A program made the translations under genes and the position numbers. From positions 210,253-274,252 of the forward strand of contig NZ_JAJJOZ010000007.1 in the NCBI RefSeq assembly GCF_021653995.1: a stretch of DNA of 64,000 nucleotides. Direction: 5' to 3'. The DNA comes from Allopusillimonas lactea (GTDB taxonomy: Bacteria; Pseudomonadota; Gammaproteobacteria; Burkholderiales; Burkholderiaceae_B). Below, one piece after another: positions 23,590-32,068 of the stretch (its first letter is position 1; every line of letters begins with the position of its first letter). The notes beneath the pieces are model-generated. The model did no database searches and was not told where the DNA came from. It worked only from the letters and a program-made list of their open reading frames with translations.

Positions 23590-25935
23590 TTACAGATCCA
23601 GCACCAGCTTTCCCTTGCTCGCCCGCGAGCAGCACGCCATCATGCGTGTGTTCTCGCGTCTTTCGGCGGGGCTCAGGATGCTGTCGCGGTGATCGACGTC
23701 GCCGCACACGACACTTACCTCGCACGCGCCGCACAGGCCTTCTTCGCAATCGCTTTGCACGTCGATGTTCTTGGCGCGCAGTGCGTGCAGCAAGGTCTGG
23801 TCGGCGGGCACCGATACCGTGAAGCCAGAGTTTTTCAGCTCTATGTCGAAGGCGATTTCATTGGCGGGGTCGAGGGTGTCGGACACGCTGGCGAAGTGCT
23901 CGACATGCAGCCTGTCGTCGGGCCAGCCGCGCCGGGTGACGGCGGCTTGCAGCCCGTCCAGCATGCGGGTGGGGCCGCAAGCGTACACATGCACGTCGTC
24001 GCCGGCAGCCGCGAAGAGCGCATCGAAATCGTTGCGTAGCCCCTCCGCGCTCACGTAAATATGCAGCCGGTCGCCATGCAAGGCCCGCAGGGCATCCAGG
24101 AAGGGCAGCGCTGTTCGAGCGCGGCAACTGAAGTGGATCTCATAATCCATGCCGCAGGCCTGCGCGCGCTGGGCCATGGCCATGATGGGGGTAATGCCGA
24201 TGCCGCCTGCCACGAAGATCACGCGGCCAGCGTGTGTTTCATCCAGGTGAAAGTGGTTGCGCGGCCCACGCACCCTAAGCTTGGCGCCGGGTGCGGCATG
24301 CTCGTGTATCCAGGCGGAGCCGCCGCGGCTGTCAGGGTCGCGCAGCACGGCCACTTCCCACGCGTGGCGTTCGTCCAGGCTGCCGCACAATGAGTATTGG
24401 CGCGACAGGCCTGTGTCGCCGCATTCAATGTCCAGATGCGCGCCTGGCGTCCATTGTGGCAGTGTTGCGCCAGAGCTTGCGCGCAGACGCAGCAGCAGTA
24501 TGTCGTCGGCAACCAGCTTTGCGGACTCCACCTGCAGGTCCCGCACCACATGTTTGGCCAAGGGGGCGCCCAGCCTCACTTCGTGTGTTGACGCGCGGGC
24601 CGCTGGGTTGCTGCGCTCCGGGTTCTGGGCGGGATCCCATTCCACCACCAAGCTCTTGGGGCCGCGGAACGCCACATTGTGCACATAGCTATACGTTTGC
24701 TTGGCCAGGCGCATATGCGGCAGGCGCCGCGACAGTTCGCCGACAATGATTTGCATCTCCATGCGGCCAATGTTCTTGCCCAGGCATTGGTGAGCGCCAA
24801 AACCAAAAGTCAGATGCTCCACCGTGTTGTCGCGGCGGATATCGAAGAAATCCGGATCGCCGAAATGGCGGGGATCATGGTTAGCGGACGACACCACCAG
24901 TAGTAATCGCGACCCGGCGGGAATCTTCACCCCCTCGATCTCCACGTCGCGCGTGGCGCGGCGGCGCCAGGAGCCGATCGAGCCATTGTGACGCAGGCAC
25001 TCTTCCATGGCGGGGGAAATCAGGCTTGGGTTGGCGCAGATATCGCGCCAGGCATCGGGGTGCTCCAGCAGCAGCCGGATCGCATTGGCAGAGGCAAACG
25101 ACGTGGATTCGTGCGCGGCAACGATGATGGCCATCATCATCGAATGCAGATAAGAATCAGTGACAACGTCGGGGTAGAGTCTCTGCTGTCGAATGGAATA
25201 ACGCATCCAGCCTGGCCCGTCCGGCGTGCGCTTCATCTTTGCCAGCACCTCGCCGGAAAACTGCCAGAATTGGCCCACAGTATGCGCCACGGTGTTTTGC
25301 TCCTCGGGCGTGGGACGGCCAAAGGCATTGACGGTATGCGCCATCGAAAACCGATGCATGGTCTCGCGATCGGCGTCGTCGTCGATGCCCAGAAAATGCA
25401 GCGCCACCGAAAACGGCACATCCCACAGCAGCTTCTTCATAAGGTCAACCCGGCCGTCGTCGATGAAGCCATCGATGGCCTGGGTGACCAGCCGCCGCAC
25501 CATGGGCTCGTGCTCGCGCAGATGTTCCGGCGTAAATGGCTCCATCAAGACGCGACGGCGCGCCATATGTGCGGGTTCGTCTTCGTTGACCAGCGTACGG
25601 CTCATCCCATAGTTGTATTGCTTGAGGATGTTGGCCGCTTCAGGCGAGCGTTCGCCGAGCGGTTCAAGCACATTGGAGGGGCTGAATGTGATCGGGTCGC
25701 GGAAAATATCTTTGATCGCCTTGTAGCGCGTGACCACCCAGTAATCCAGCTTAGGGCTATAGAATACGGGCTGCTCCTCCCGCGCCCAGCGGACAAATTC
25801 CGATGGGTTCTCCATATAGGCGTCTTGAAACGGATCGAAGGCCGCCGCCATGTCGCCCACGGGGCACGCAGACGACGCGGCGTTGGGGGCTTGATGAAAA
25901 GGACAGGTTCCGGGAGCGGAAGCATGGGCTGTCAT
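23590..25935 (-). CDS. Self-sufficient cytochrome P450 fused to FMN/2Fe-2S reductase (class VII, CYP116B-like)
   Basis: 781 residues. The N-terminal P450 (to about 430) has an I-helix AAHESTS at 273-279, the ExxR motif at Glu312-Arg315, and the heme loop FGFGAHQCLG with ligand Cys384. A linker leads to a phthalate-dioxygenase-type reductase: flavin motif RQYSL, NAD(P)H site GGIGITPIM, and a C-terminal plant-type 2Fe-2S domain (DCEEGLCGACEV, then a CC pair). Such single-chain enzymes take electrons from NAD(P)H straight to heme and hydroxylate or dealkylate small aromatics and thioethers. No separate redox partner is needed. The gene is divergent from an IclR regulator; the natural substrate is unknown. 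Confidence 0.92.
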   Translation of the reverse strand: MTAHASAPGTCPFHQAPNAASSACPVGDMAAAFDPFQDAYMENPSEFVRWAREEQPVFYSPKLDYWVVTRYKAIKDIFRDPITFSPSNVLEPLGERSPEAANILKQYNYGMSRTLVNEDEPAHMARRRVLMEPFTPEHLREHEPMVRRLVTQAIDGFIDDGRVDLMKKLLWDVPFSVALHFLGIDDDADRETMHRFSMAHTVNAFGRPTPEEQNTVAHTVGQFWQFSGEVLAKMKRTPDGPGWMRYSIRQQRLYPDVVTDSYLHSMMMAIIVAAHESTSFASANAIRLLLEHPDAWRDICANPSLISPAMEECLRHNGSIGSWRRRATRDVEIEGVKIPAGSRLLLVVSSANHDPRHFGDPDFFDIRRDNTVEHLTFGFGAHQCLGKNIGRMEMQIIVGELSRRLPHMRLAKQTYSYVHNVAFRGPKSLVVEWDPAQNPERSNPAARASTHEVRLGAPLAKHVVRDLQVESAKLVADDILLLRLRASSGATLPQWTPGAHLDIECGDTGLSRQYSLCGSLDERHAWEVAVLRDPDSRGGSAWIHEHAAPGAKLRVRGPRNHFHLDETHAGRVIFVAGGIGITPIMAMAQRAQACGMDYEIHFSCRARTALPFLDALRALHGDRLHIYVSAEGLRNDFDALFAAAGDDVHVYACGPTRMLDGLQAAVTRRGWPDDRLHVEHFASVSDTLDPANEIAFDIELKNSGFTVSVPADQTLLHALRAKNIDVQSDCEEGLCGACEVSVVCGDVDHRDSILSPAERRENTRMMACCSRASKGKLVLDL

Positions 25936-26087
25936 CGGTGTCTCCTGGGTATATGGTCTGTTTGGGCAGTGCGACTCTTCCGGCAGCGGTGGCCGAGCGA
26001 TTGGCGGCGTCGATGACGCTTATGGCGCAGGCCGTGGCGTTTTTACGCCAGAATCCGGTCACAAATTTCTATTTGCGTAATCGTAAC

Positions 26088-26102
26088 ACGCGTTGCGTAA
26101 TT
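26088..26102. promoter_or_regulatory. Candidate IclR operator in the P450/IclR divergent promoter
   Basis: ACGCGTTGCGTAATT is the exact reverse complement of AATTACGCAACGCGT at 27100-27114 before the following Bug gene. A second TTGCGTAAT lies at 26073-26081, and TTTTACGCC occurs near both sites. The region 25936-26136 is otherwise free of genes and holds both divergent promoters. Confidence 0.6.
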
Positions 26103-26136
26103 ATTTAAGTAAAAAGTTTTCCCTGGGGATATACTT

Positions 26137-26973
26137 GTGGCCTTCCAATCGAAGGCTCCGCACACATCCATGACCGCAAGCAAACCCGCCGCGCCCGCCC
26201 GAGACAGACGCCAGCGTGTCCAGTCCGCTTCCACAGGCATGGTGGTGCTCAAAGGCCTGGCCGCGCTGGGTGGGCGTGCAAGCCTGTCAGTGCTTGCCAA
26301 GCACGTGTCCGAGAACCCTGCCAAGGTACACCGCTATCTGATCAGCATGGTGGAAGAGGGCTTGGTGGATCAGGATCCGACTACGCTGCAGTACAGCTTG
26401 GGTGCCGGATCCATACAGATCGGCCTGGCCGCCATGCGGTTGGCGGATCCCATCCGGGTTGCCGAGCCCGCGTTGGTACGCCTTCGGCAGACGCTGGAGA
26501 TGACCTGCTTCATTGCCGTCATGGGCAACAAAGGGCCAACCATCGTCCGCTTCGAAGAGCCTGGCCTGCCTGTCACGCTCAACGTGCGCGTAGGCTCTGT
26601 ATTGTCGCTACTCTGGTCCGCCACGGGGCGGGCCTTCCTGGGTTACCTTGACGACACGCGCATCGAAGACATGGCGCGCGAAGAGCTCGCTCATGTTTCG
26701 GCTGAGCGGCGTGCCATGCTGGATCCGCGCGACCCCATCGGCAAGATCAAGCGCGATGTCCAGAAATCAGGCCTCGCCGTGGTTAAAAACACTAACCTGC
26801 AAGGCATCAGCGCCATTGCACTGCCAATTTTCGATTTTTCGGATCGAGTGGCCGCCGTGCTTACCGTGCTGGGCACTACGGGCAGCTTTGAAGCCTCAGC
26901 CAGTGGGCCTGTGGCCCAGGCCATGCGAAAAGAGGGCGAAGCCATCAGCGCTGCGTTGGGGCATGTAGCGTAG
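26137..26973 (+). CDS. IclR-family transcriptional regulator (P450 module)
   Basis: 278 residues from GTG 26137, preceded by GGGGAT; ATG 26170 is an alternative that would remove 11 residues. The winged HTH is at about 25-85 (VVLKGLAALGGRASLSVLA, NPAKVHRYLISMVEEGLVDQD), followed by the GAF-like IclR effector domain (VGSVLSLLWSATGRAFLGY, AVKNTNLQGISAIALPIFD with a preceding Val in the sequence). It is divergent from the P450 fusion and upstream of a Bug gene. A 15-base sequence shared by both promoters supports joint control. Effector probably an aromatic or carboxylate, by family habit only. Confidence 0.87.
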   Translation: MAFQSKAPHTSMTASKPAAPARDRRQRVQSASTGMVVLKGLAALGGRASLSVLAKHVSENPAKVHRYLISMVEEGLVDQDPTTLQYSLGAGSIQIGLAAMRLADPIRVAEPALVRLRQTLEMTCFIAVMGNKGPTIVRFEEPGLPVTLNVRVGSVLSLLWSATGRAFLGYLDDTRIEDMAREELAHVSAERRAMLDPRDPIGKIKRDVQKSGLAVVKNTNLQGISAIALPIFDFSDRVAAVLTVLGTTGSFEASASGPVAQAMRKEGEAISAALGHVA

Positions 26974-27099
26974 GCCGCCTGCCGCTGTCTACCGCTTGCC
27001 CAAGCCCCACGCCCCACGCCCTGAGCCCTGGCAAGCGCTGCGGGCAGGGCTCCGCACGCTCGCCGCAGCTCTCACCTAGGGTTTATGGGGATATATCCG

Positions 27100-27114
27100 A
27101 ATTACGCAACGCGT
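27100..27114. promoter_or_regulatory. Candidate IclR operator upstream of Bug copy 4
   Basis: AATTACGCAACGCGT is identical, in reverse orientation, to 26088-26102 in the P450/IclR gap, and is followed by TTTTACGCC, also present near the first site. It lies 125 bases before the Bug start. Confidence 0.6.
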
Positions 27115-27238
27115 ATATATTTTACGCCTATACATTCGAGGCAAAATACGCACAGCCCAAGGCCGCCGATCCAGGCCCATCCGCAAGGCGCTACACCGGT
27201 TCGGCACCTTTTTTCGATCATCCCGCTCAAGAGGAAAC

Positions 27239-28219
27239 ATGAGACACTTCAAGAAACTGGCCTCCATCGCTCTGATGAGCCTGCCGTTCGCATTCATCAC
27301 CGCACCGGGCCATGCCGCCTATCCCGACAAGCCGGTGCGGTGGCTGGTGCCTTATGCGGCTGGTGGTGGTTCTGACTTCCTGGCTCGCACCATCGGCAAC
27401 GCACTTTCGCCGCTCATCGGCCAGCCTGTCGTCGTGGAAAACAAACCGGGCGGCAACACCGCCATCGCCGCCAGCGAAACCGCCCGCGCCGCACCCGATG
27501 GCTACACCGTCCTGTCGGCAGACAACGGCACCTTGGTCTTCAATCCGGCCCTGTACAAAAAGCTCAGCTACGACCCCGCCAAAGATTTGGCGCCCGTCAC
27601 CCTGCTTGGGCGTTTTCCCATGATCCTGGTGGCCAGCCCACAGTCAGGCATCAGCAGCGTCAAAGACCTCGTTGATCGCGCCAAGGCAAATGAGCAGGGC
27701 GTGAGCTACGCATCCGCTGGCGCGGGCAGCCCCCACCACCTGGCCATGGAATTGCTCAAGTCGGAACTCGGCCTCAGCCGTATGGTTCACATCCCCTATC
27801 GCGGCGCCAATCCCTCGCTGGTCGATGTGGCGGGCGGCCAAGTGCCCGTGATGATGGTGGACTTGGCCGCGGGCGCGGGCTTTCTTAAGGACGGCAGAGT
27901 CAAGCCCATCGCCGTTGCCAACCCCGAACGCCTGCCCCAGCTTCCCGATGTGCCTACTTTTGCTGAACTGGGCTACAAGAACATCGTCGCTGCCGCCCAC
28001 GTCGGCATGGTCGTACCGGCCGGCACGCCCCAGGACACCATCGACGTACTCAACAAAAAAGTCGTCACCGCTCTTAACGAGCCAGCCACCCGTCAGAAAC
28101 TGATCGACTTCGGCATCCAGCCTGTGGGCAACACGCCGGCGCAGTACAGCGAACTGCTGAAGGCTGACACGGCGAAGTGGCAGGCGCTGATCCGTGAATT
28201 GAAGATTACGCTGGATTGA
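27239..28219 (+). CDS. Bug-family periplasmic substrate-binding protein, copy 4
   Basis: 326 residues preceded by AAGAGGA. The signal peptide ends near GHAAYP. Bug motifs: VRWLVPYAAGGGSDFLART, ENKPGGNTAIAAS, PDGYTVLSADNGT and MVHIPYRGANPSLVDVAGG. It is separated from the IclR gene by 265 bases holding the shared candidate operator, so it likely belongs to the P450 regulon. It may bind the P450 substrate or a breakdown product. A long perfect hairpin follows the gene. Confidence 0.87.
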   Translation: MRHFKKLASIALMSLPFAFITAPGHAAYPDKPVRWLVPYAAGGGSDFLARTIGNALSPLIGQPVVVENKPGGNTAIAASETARAAPDGYTVLSADNGTLVFNPALYKKLSYDPAKDLAPVTLLGRFPMILVASPQSGISSVKDLVDRAKANEQGVSYASAGAGSPHHLAMELLKSELGLSRMVHIPYRGANPSLVDVAGGQVPVMMVDLAAGAGFLKDGRVKPIAVANPERLPQLPDVPTFAELGYKNIVAAAHVGMVVPAGTPQDTIDVLNKKVVTALNEPATRQKLIDFGIQPVGNTPAQYSELLKADTAKWQALIRELKITLD

Positions 28220-28296
28220 CGGCGCACAGGCCTTGCCGCTTTGTGCGTGCAAGGGCCTGCGTGGTGGATGCGCCCGGCAACACAAGGGCGCCAGAC

Positions 28297-28331
28297 GCGC
28301 AGACGGGCAAACCCACCTTGCCCGTCTGCGC
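28297..28331. terminator. Bidirectional terminator between Bug copy 4 and nrdJ
   Basis: GCGCAGACGGGCAA pairs perfectly with TTGCCCGTCTGCGC (14 bp) around a 7-base loop in the gap between two convergent genes. There is no long T-run, but the stem position suits two-way termination. Confidence 0.7.
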
Positions 28332-28338
28332 AACACCT

Positions 28339-31194
28339 TTACCCGCAGGCCCCGATCGCCCCACACACCGTGCAGAACTCGCAGCCATCTTTCTTGATCA
28401 CTGCCAGGTTGCCGCATTCCACGCAGCGCTTGCCCGCCATGCGCGGCGCTTCGAGCGAAGTGTGGTGGTCGGGCTCGTCGGCTACCACGCCCATGGCGTT
28501 GATGGGCACGCCATCTTCGGTCAGGATGCCTAGCATGGCATAACGGTGGATGACCAGCCGCGCAACATAGGCAACCGTCGAGGGGTAGTTGGCCTGTTTC
28601 TCGCTGCCCGGCACACGGGCCAGGAAGTCGCCGCGCGGTTCGGCATAGTTCAGCAGTTTGCGCAGCTTCATGGCGATCCAGGCGGGGTCGATGACGCGCA
28701 TGTCGAGGCTGAGCAGCTTGCACAGGCCGTCCAGTGCGGCGGGGTGGGCGCCGGTAAGCCACATGCTGTAAGGGCGGCGGCTGCCGTCAGGCATCTGCAG
28801 CTCTTTCAGCATCAGTACAAAGTCGTCATCGGTGGCCGGGTTGCGTACGTCGGCCACCCAGGCCAGCGTTCCGTCGGTGCCGGTCTTGGGTTCGCGTGGC
28901 GCGAACAGCGCATTCAGTACGGGTGCGGGGTCGTCGTCGCGCTGCGCCAGTGCACCTAGGTCGTTATAGCGCCACTCAAGCAGGCGGGCCAGGGCGGCAG
29001 TGGCACTGGGTACGGTAACCGGCCGCCCGTCGGGCGGCATAGGCATCTGGAAGCTGTCACCGTAGTCCCGGGCCAGCATGGACAGTTTCTTGTGCAGCCA
29101 GCCACGGTCGTTGGCCCGCATATCGGCCGATAGTGTCTTGGCGATGGCATCCAGGCCGCGCGGCGGCTGGCCGCCAAGCACCCAGATTTCGAAGGGGACT
29201 TTGTCTTTGTCGGCGACGGCGATGGCAAACTCGCCTTGCGGGGTATGGATGGTTTCGCTGACCCAACCCGACGCACCCGCGGGCAAGGCGGGGCGAGACG
29301 GCCAGCGTAGCGATGCCAGCGGTGGGGACTTGGCTACTTCGGTCAGTACCATGCGCTTGTCTTGTTCAGAGAGCGTGATCGGTGCGGGTGTGCTGGGGGA
29401 GGAAGTTTCTTCGGCCACCGACAGCACCGCGCCCAGGATTGCATTGGGCCGATATGTGGTGATGCCTTTAAGCCCCTTGTGCCATGCCTGGGTGTAAAGA
29501 TCCTTGAAGTCTTCGTAGGGGTAGTCGGCCGGTACGTTGACGGTTTTGGAAATGGCCGCGTCTACATAGGGCGCAACAGCCGCCACCATCAGCATATGGT
29601 CGAGCGCGGAAATATCCAGCGCAGATACGAAGGCGGGTGGTAGATGCGCGGTATCACCGCCCATGGCGCGATAGACGCGGTAGGCGTGGTCTTCGACGGT
29701 GTAGTCTTTTTTGCTGCCATCGGCCATGCGCTTGGTGCGCTTGTACGTCCAGGAAAACGGCGGTTCGATGCCATTGGAGGCGTTGTCGGCGAAAGCGAGT
29801 GAAATCGTGCCCGTGGGCGCGATGGACGTGAGGTGTGAGTTGCGCAGACCATGCGTGCGGATGTCGGCCTTGACGGCATCAGGCAGGCGCGAGGCAAAGC
29901 CTGATTCCAGATACTTGTCGGCATCGAACAACGGGAACGCGCCGCGCTCGCGCGCCAGGCCGATTGAGCTTTCGTAGGCTGCGTCGCGCAGCGCGCGCGC
30001 CATGTCGCCCGCCAGCGCCCGCCCTTCGTCCGAGTCGTAGCGCAGGCCCAGCATGATGAGCGCATCGCCCAGCCCGGTAAAACCCAAGCCCAGGCGGCGT
30101 TTCGCTTCGGCTTCGCGGCGCTGTTCGTCCAACGGCCAATTGGTGACGGTGAGCACATTGTCGAGCATGCGTACAGCCAGCTTGGCGACCTCGGCCATAC
30201 GGTCGAAGTCGAACGCGGCCTTGTCGGTGAATGGATCGCGTACATAAGCGGCCAGGTTCAGGCTGCCCAGACAACAGCAGCCATAATCGGGCAGTGGCTG
30301 TTCGCCACAGGGGTTGGTGGCTTCGATGGTTTCGCAATAGGCCAGGTTGTTTTCTTCGTTGATACGGTCGATGTACAGCACCCCAGGCTCCGCCGCCGCG
30401 TAGGTGCTTTGCATGATGAGATCCCACACCTCACGGGCGCGCACGGTTTTGTAGACCCACAGGCCGTCATCGCGCAGATAGGCGCCCTGTTCTTTGAGCA
30501 GGGCGTTGGGTTCGACGGCGTGCACCAGCTCGAAATCAGTGTCTGCCTCTACGGCGCGCATGAAAGCGTCTGTGACGCCCACTGACACGTTGAAGTTGTT
30601 GAGCTGGCCGCGCTCTTGCTTGGCGGTGATGAAATCGGTGATGTCGGGGTGGGTAATGTTGAGCACCCCCATCTGGGCGCCGCGCCGGGCGCCGGCCGAC
30701 TCGACCGTTTCGCACGAGCGGTCGAATACGCGCATATACGAAATGGGGCCGGATGCGCTGCTGCCCGTACCTTTGACCAGCGCGCCCCTGGGCCGGATCG
30801 CGGAGAAGTTGTAGCCCACGCCACCGCCGCGCCGCATGGTTTCGGCAGCCTGTGCCAAGGCGGTATAGATGCCCGGCTTGCCGCCTTCGGCTTCGGTGAT
30901 GGAGTCGCCCACTGGCTGCACGAAACAGTTGATCAGTGTACTGTGCAGCTGGGTGCCGGCGGCGCTGTTGACGCGCCCGGCGGGAATGAAGCCGTGCCGC
31001 ATCGCCCACAGAAAGGCTTCGGCGTATTTTTTGCGAAGTTTCGGAGGCTCTGCCTGAGCGAGCGCATCGGCGACCCGCGTATGTACTTCGTCGATCGAGG
31101 TTTCGCCGCCTTTGGCGTACTTTTCGACCAGGACTTCAATGGAAATATCTTGAGGCTGCGCCAGAAGGACGGCGACGTGTTCGAGCTGTTGCAT
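28339..31194 (-). CDS. nrdJ: Class II (adenosylcobalamin-dependent) ribonucleotide reductase
   Basis: 951 residues with AGGAA before ATG 31194. Class II features: GTQLHSTLINCFVQP (substrate-site Cys), GGGVGYNFSAIRPRGALV, the NPCGEQPLPDYGCCCLGSLNL-type loop (NPCGE, then CCC) and LGFTGLGDALIMLGL. A C-terminal region with duplicated RNR-associated segments (about 600-880) ends in a zinc-ribbon-like CVECGN and CEFCTVCGAIGACG. The enzyme reduces ribonucleotides to deoxyribonucleotides with or without oxygen, using coenzyme B12. It is monocistronic with convergent Bug downstream. I saw no cobalamin riboswitch in the 109 bases upstream. Confidence 0.93.
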   Translation of the reverse strand: MQQLEHVAVLLAQPQDISIEVLVEKYAKGGETSIDEVHTRVADALAQAEPPKLRKKYAEAFLWAMRHGFIPAGRVNSAAGTQLHSTLINCFVQPVGDSITEAEGGKPGIYTALAQAAETMRRGGGVGYNFSAIRPRGALVKGTGSSASGPISYMRVFDRSCETVESAGARRGAQMGVLNITHPDITDFITAKQERGQLNNFNVSVGVTDAFMRAVEADTDFELVHAVEPNALLKEQGAYLRDDGLWVYKTVRAREVWDLIMQSTYAAAEPGVLYIDRINEENNLAYCETIEATNPCGEQPLPDYGCCCLGSLNLAAYVRDPFTDKAAFDFDRMAEVAKLAVRMLDNVLTVTNWPLDEQRREAEAKRRLGLGFTGLGDALIMLGLRYDSDEGRALAGDMARALRDAAYESSIGLARERGAFPLFDADKYLESGFASRLPDAVKADIRTHGLRNSHLTSIAPTGTISLAFADNASNGIEPPFSWTYKRTKRMADGSKKDYTVEDHAYRVYRAMGGDTAHLPPAFVSALDISALDHMLMVAAVAPYVDAAISKTVNVPADYPYEDFKDLYTQAWHKGLKGITTYRPNAILGAVLSVAEETSSPSTPAPITLSEQDKRMVLTEVAKSPPLASLRWPSRPALPAGASGWVSETIHTPQGEFAIAVADKDKVPFEIWVLGGQPPRGLDAIAKTLSADMRANDRGWLHKKLSMLARDYGDSFQMPMPPDGRPVTVPSATAALARLLEWRYNDLGALAQRDDDPAPVLNALFAPREPKTGTDGTLAWVADVRNPATDDDFVLMLKELQMPDGSRRPYSMWLTGAHPAALDGLCKLLSLDMRVIDPAWIAMKLRKLLNYAEPRGDFLARVPGSEKQANYPSTVAYVARLVIHRYAMLGILTEDGVPINAMGVVADEPDHHTSLEAPRMAGKRCVECGNLAVIKKDGCEFCTVCGAIGACG

Positions 31195-31303
31195 AGCGGT
31201 TCCTGTGGCCCGGCGGCACAGCGGAAACGCGTGCCGCTACGCGGGCAAATCAGCGTCAGAAGATATCATACAGGCCCGGGCCAACCTTTGATATAGATTA
31301 GGT

Positions 31304-32068
31304 TCAGGCCCCGCCCGAGGGCTTGCCCTCTGGCCAATAATAGGCGTCGTTGTAAATCCGCCCGCCAAAGATCGCCGTGCCGATGCGCACCTCGGTCGCC
31401 CCTTCTTCAATGGCGATTTCAAAGTCGCCGCTCATGCCCATGGACAGCTGCTCCATCACCACGCCGTCGATTGCTTCGTCTCGCATGCGGTCGCGCAGTT
31501 CGCGCAGGGAGCGAAAGCAACCGCGCACGGCGTTGTCGTCGCGTTCGTTGATGGCAAGTGTCATCAGGCCCTTTATGCGCAACGTCGGCATATTGCGCGC
31601 CACGTGCCGCAAGAACTGCGGCAGCTCGTCGGGCGGCAGCCCGTATTTGGTTGGTTCGGTGGAGGTCTTGACCTGCACCAGCGCGTCGATGGCACGGCCT
31701 TCCTGTTGCAGGCGGCGGTCCAGCGCCACAGCCAGATCGAGGCGGTCCAGTGACTGGATTTCGGCCGCCATGCGGGCGATATCCTTGGCCTTGTTGGTTT
31801 GGAGGTGGCCGATCATCACCCAATCGATGTGGCAGTCTGCCAGCAATTCGAACTTGCTGCGGATCTCCTGGGCTTTGTTTTCGCCCAGGCGGTGCACACC
31901 TGCGGCCACGACGGCTCGGATGGCCGCTTCGCCGAAGGTTTTGCTGACCGGCAGTAGTGCAACCTCACCCGGCGAGCGGCCCGCTCGCAGCGCAGCGGCA
32001 TCGATGCGCTGTCGTACCTTGGCCAGGCGAGCCGCGATTGAATCATCTGTTGCTACATATTGTGTCAT
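31304..32068 (-). CDS. yggS: YggS/PROSC-family PLP-binding protein
   Basis: 254 residues. The YggS barrel begins after a short N-terminal helix (LAKVRQRIDAAALRAGR). The PLP-lysine lies in LLPVSKTFGEAAIR near residue 43, and later motifs are LGENKAQEI, WVMIGHLQTNKAK and GLMTLA, ending with SMGMSGDFEIAIEEGATEVRIG. These proteins hold PLP and buffer free vitamin B6 and amino-acid pools in the cytosol. Its ATG overlaps the stop of the upstream flavin monooxygenase gene (32065-32068), so the two are coupled. Confidence 0.92.
   Translation of the reverse strand: MTQYVATDDSIAARLAKVRQRIDAAALRAGRSPGEVALLPVSKTFGEAAIRAVVAAGVHRLGENKAQEIRSKFELLADCHIDWVMIGHLQTNKAKDIARMAAEIQSLDRLDLAVALDRRLQQEGRAIDALVQVKTSTEPTKYGLPPDELPQFLRHVARNMPTLRIKGLMTLAINERDDNAVRGCFRSLRELRDRMRDEAIDGVVMEQLSMGMSGDFEIAIEEGATEVRIGTAIFGGRIYNDAYYWPEGKPSGGA

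Noticed and set aside
31195..31303. Cobalamin riboswitch upstream of the B12-dependent nrdJ
   Set aside because: No B12-box-like GCCACTG motif or extended folded leader is visible in this short gap.
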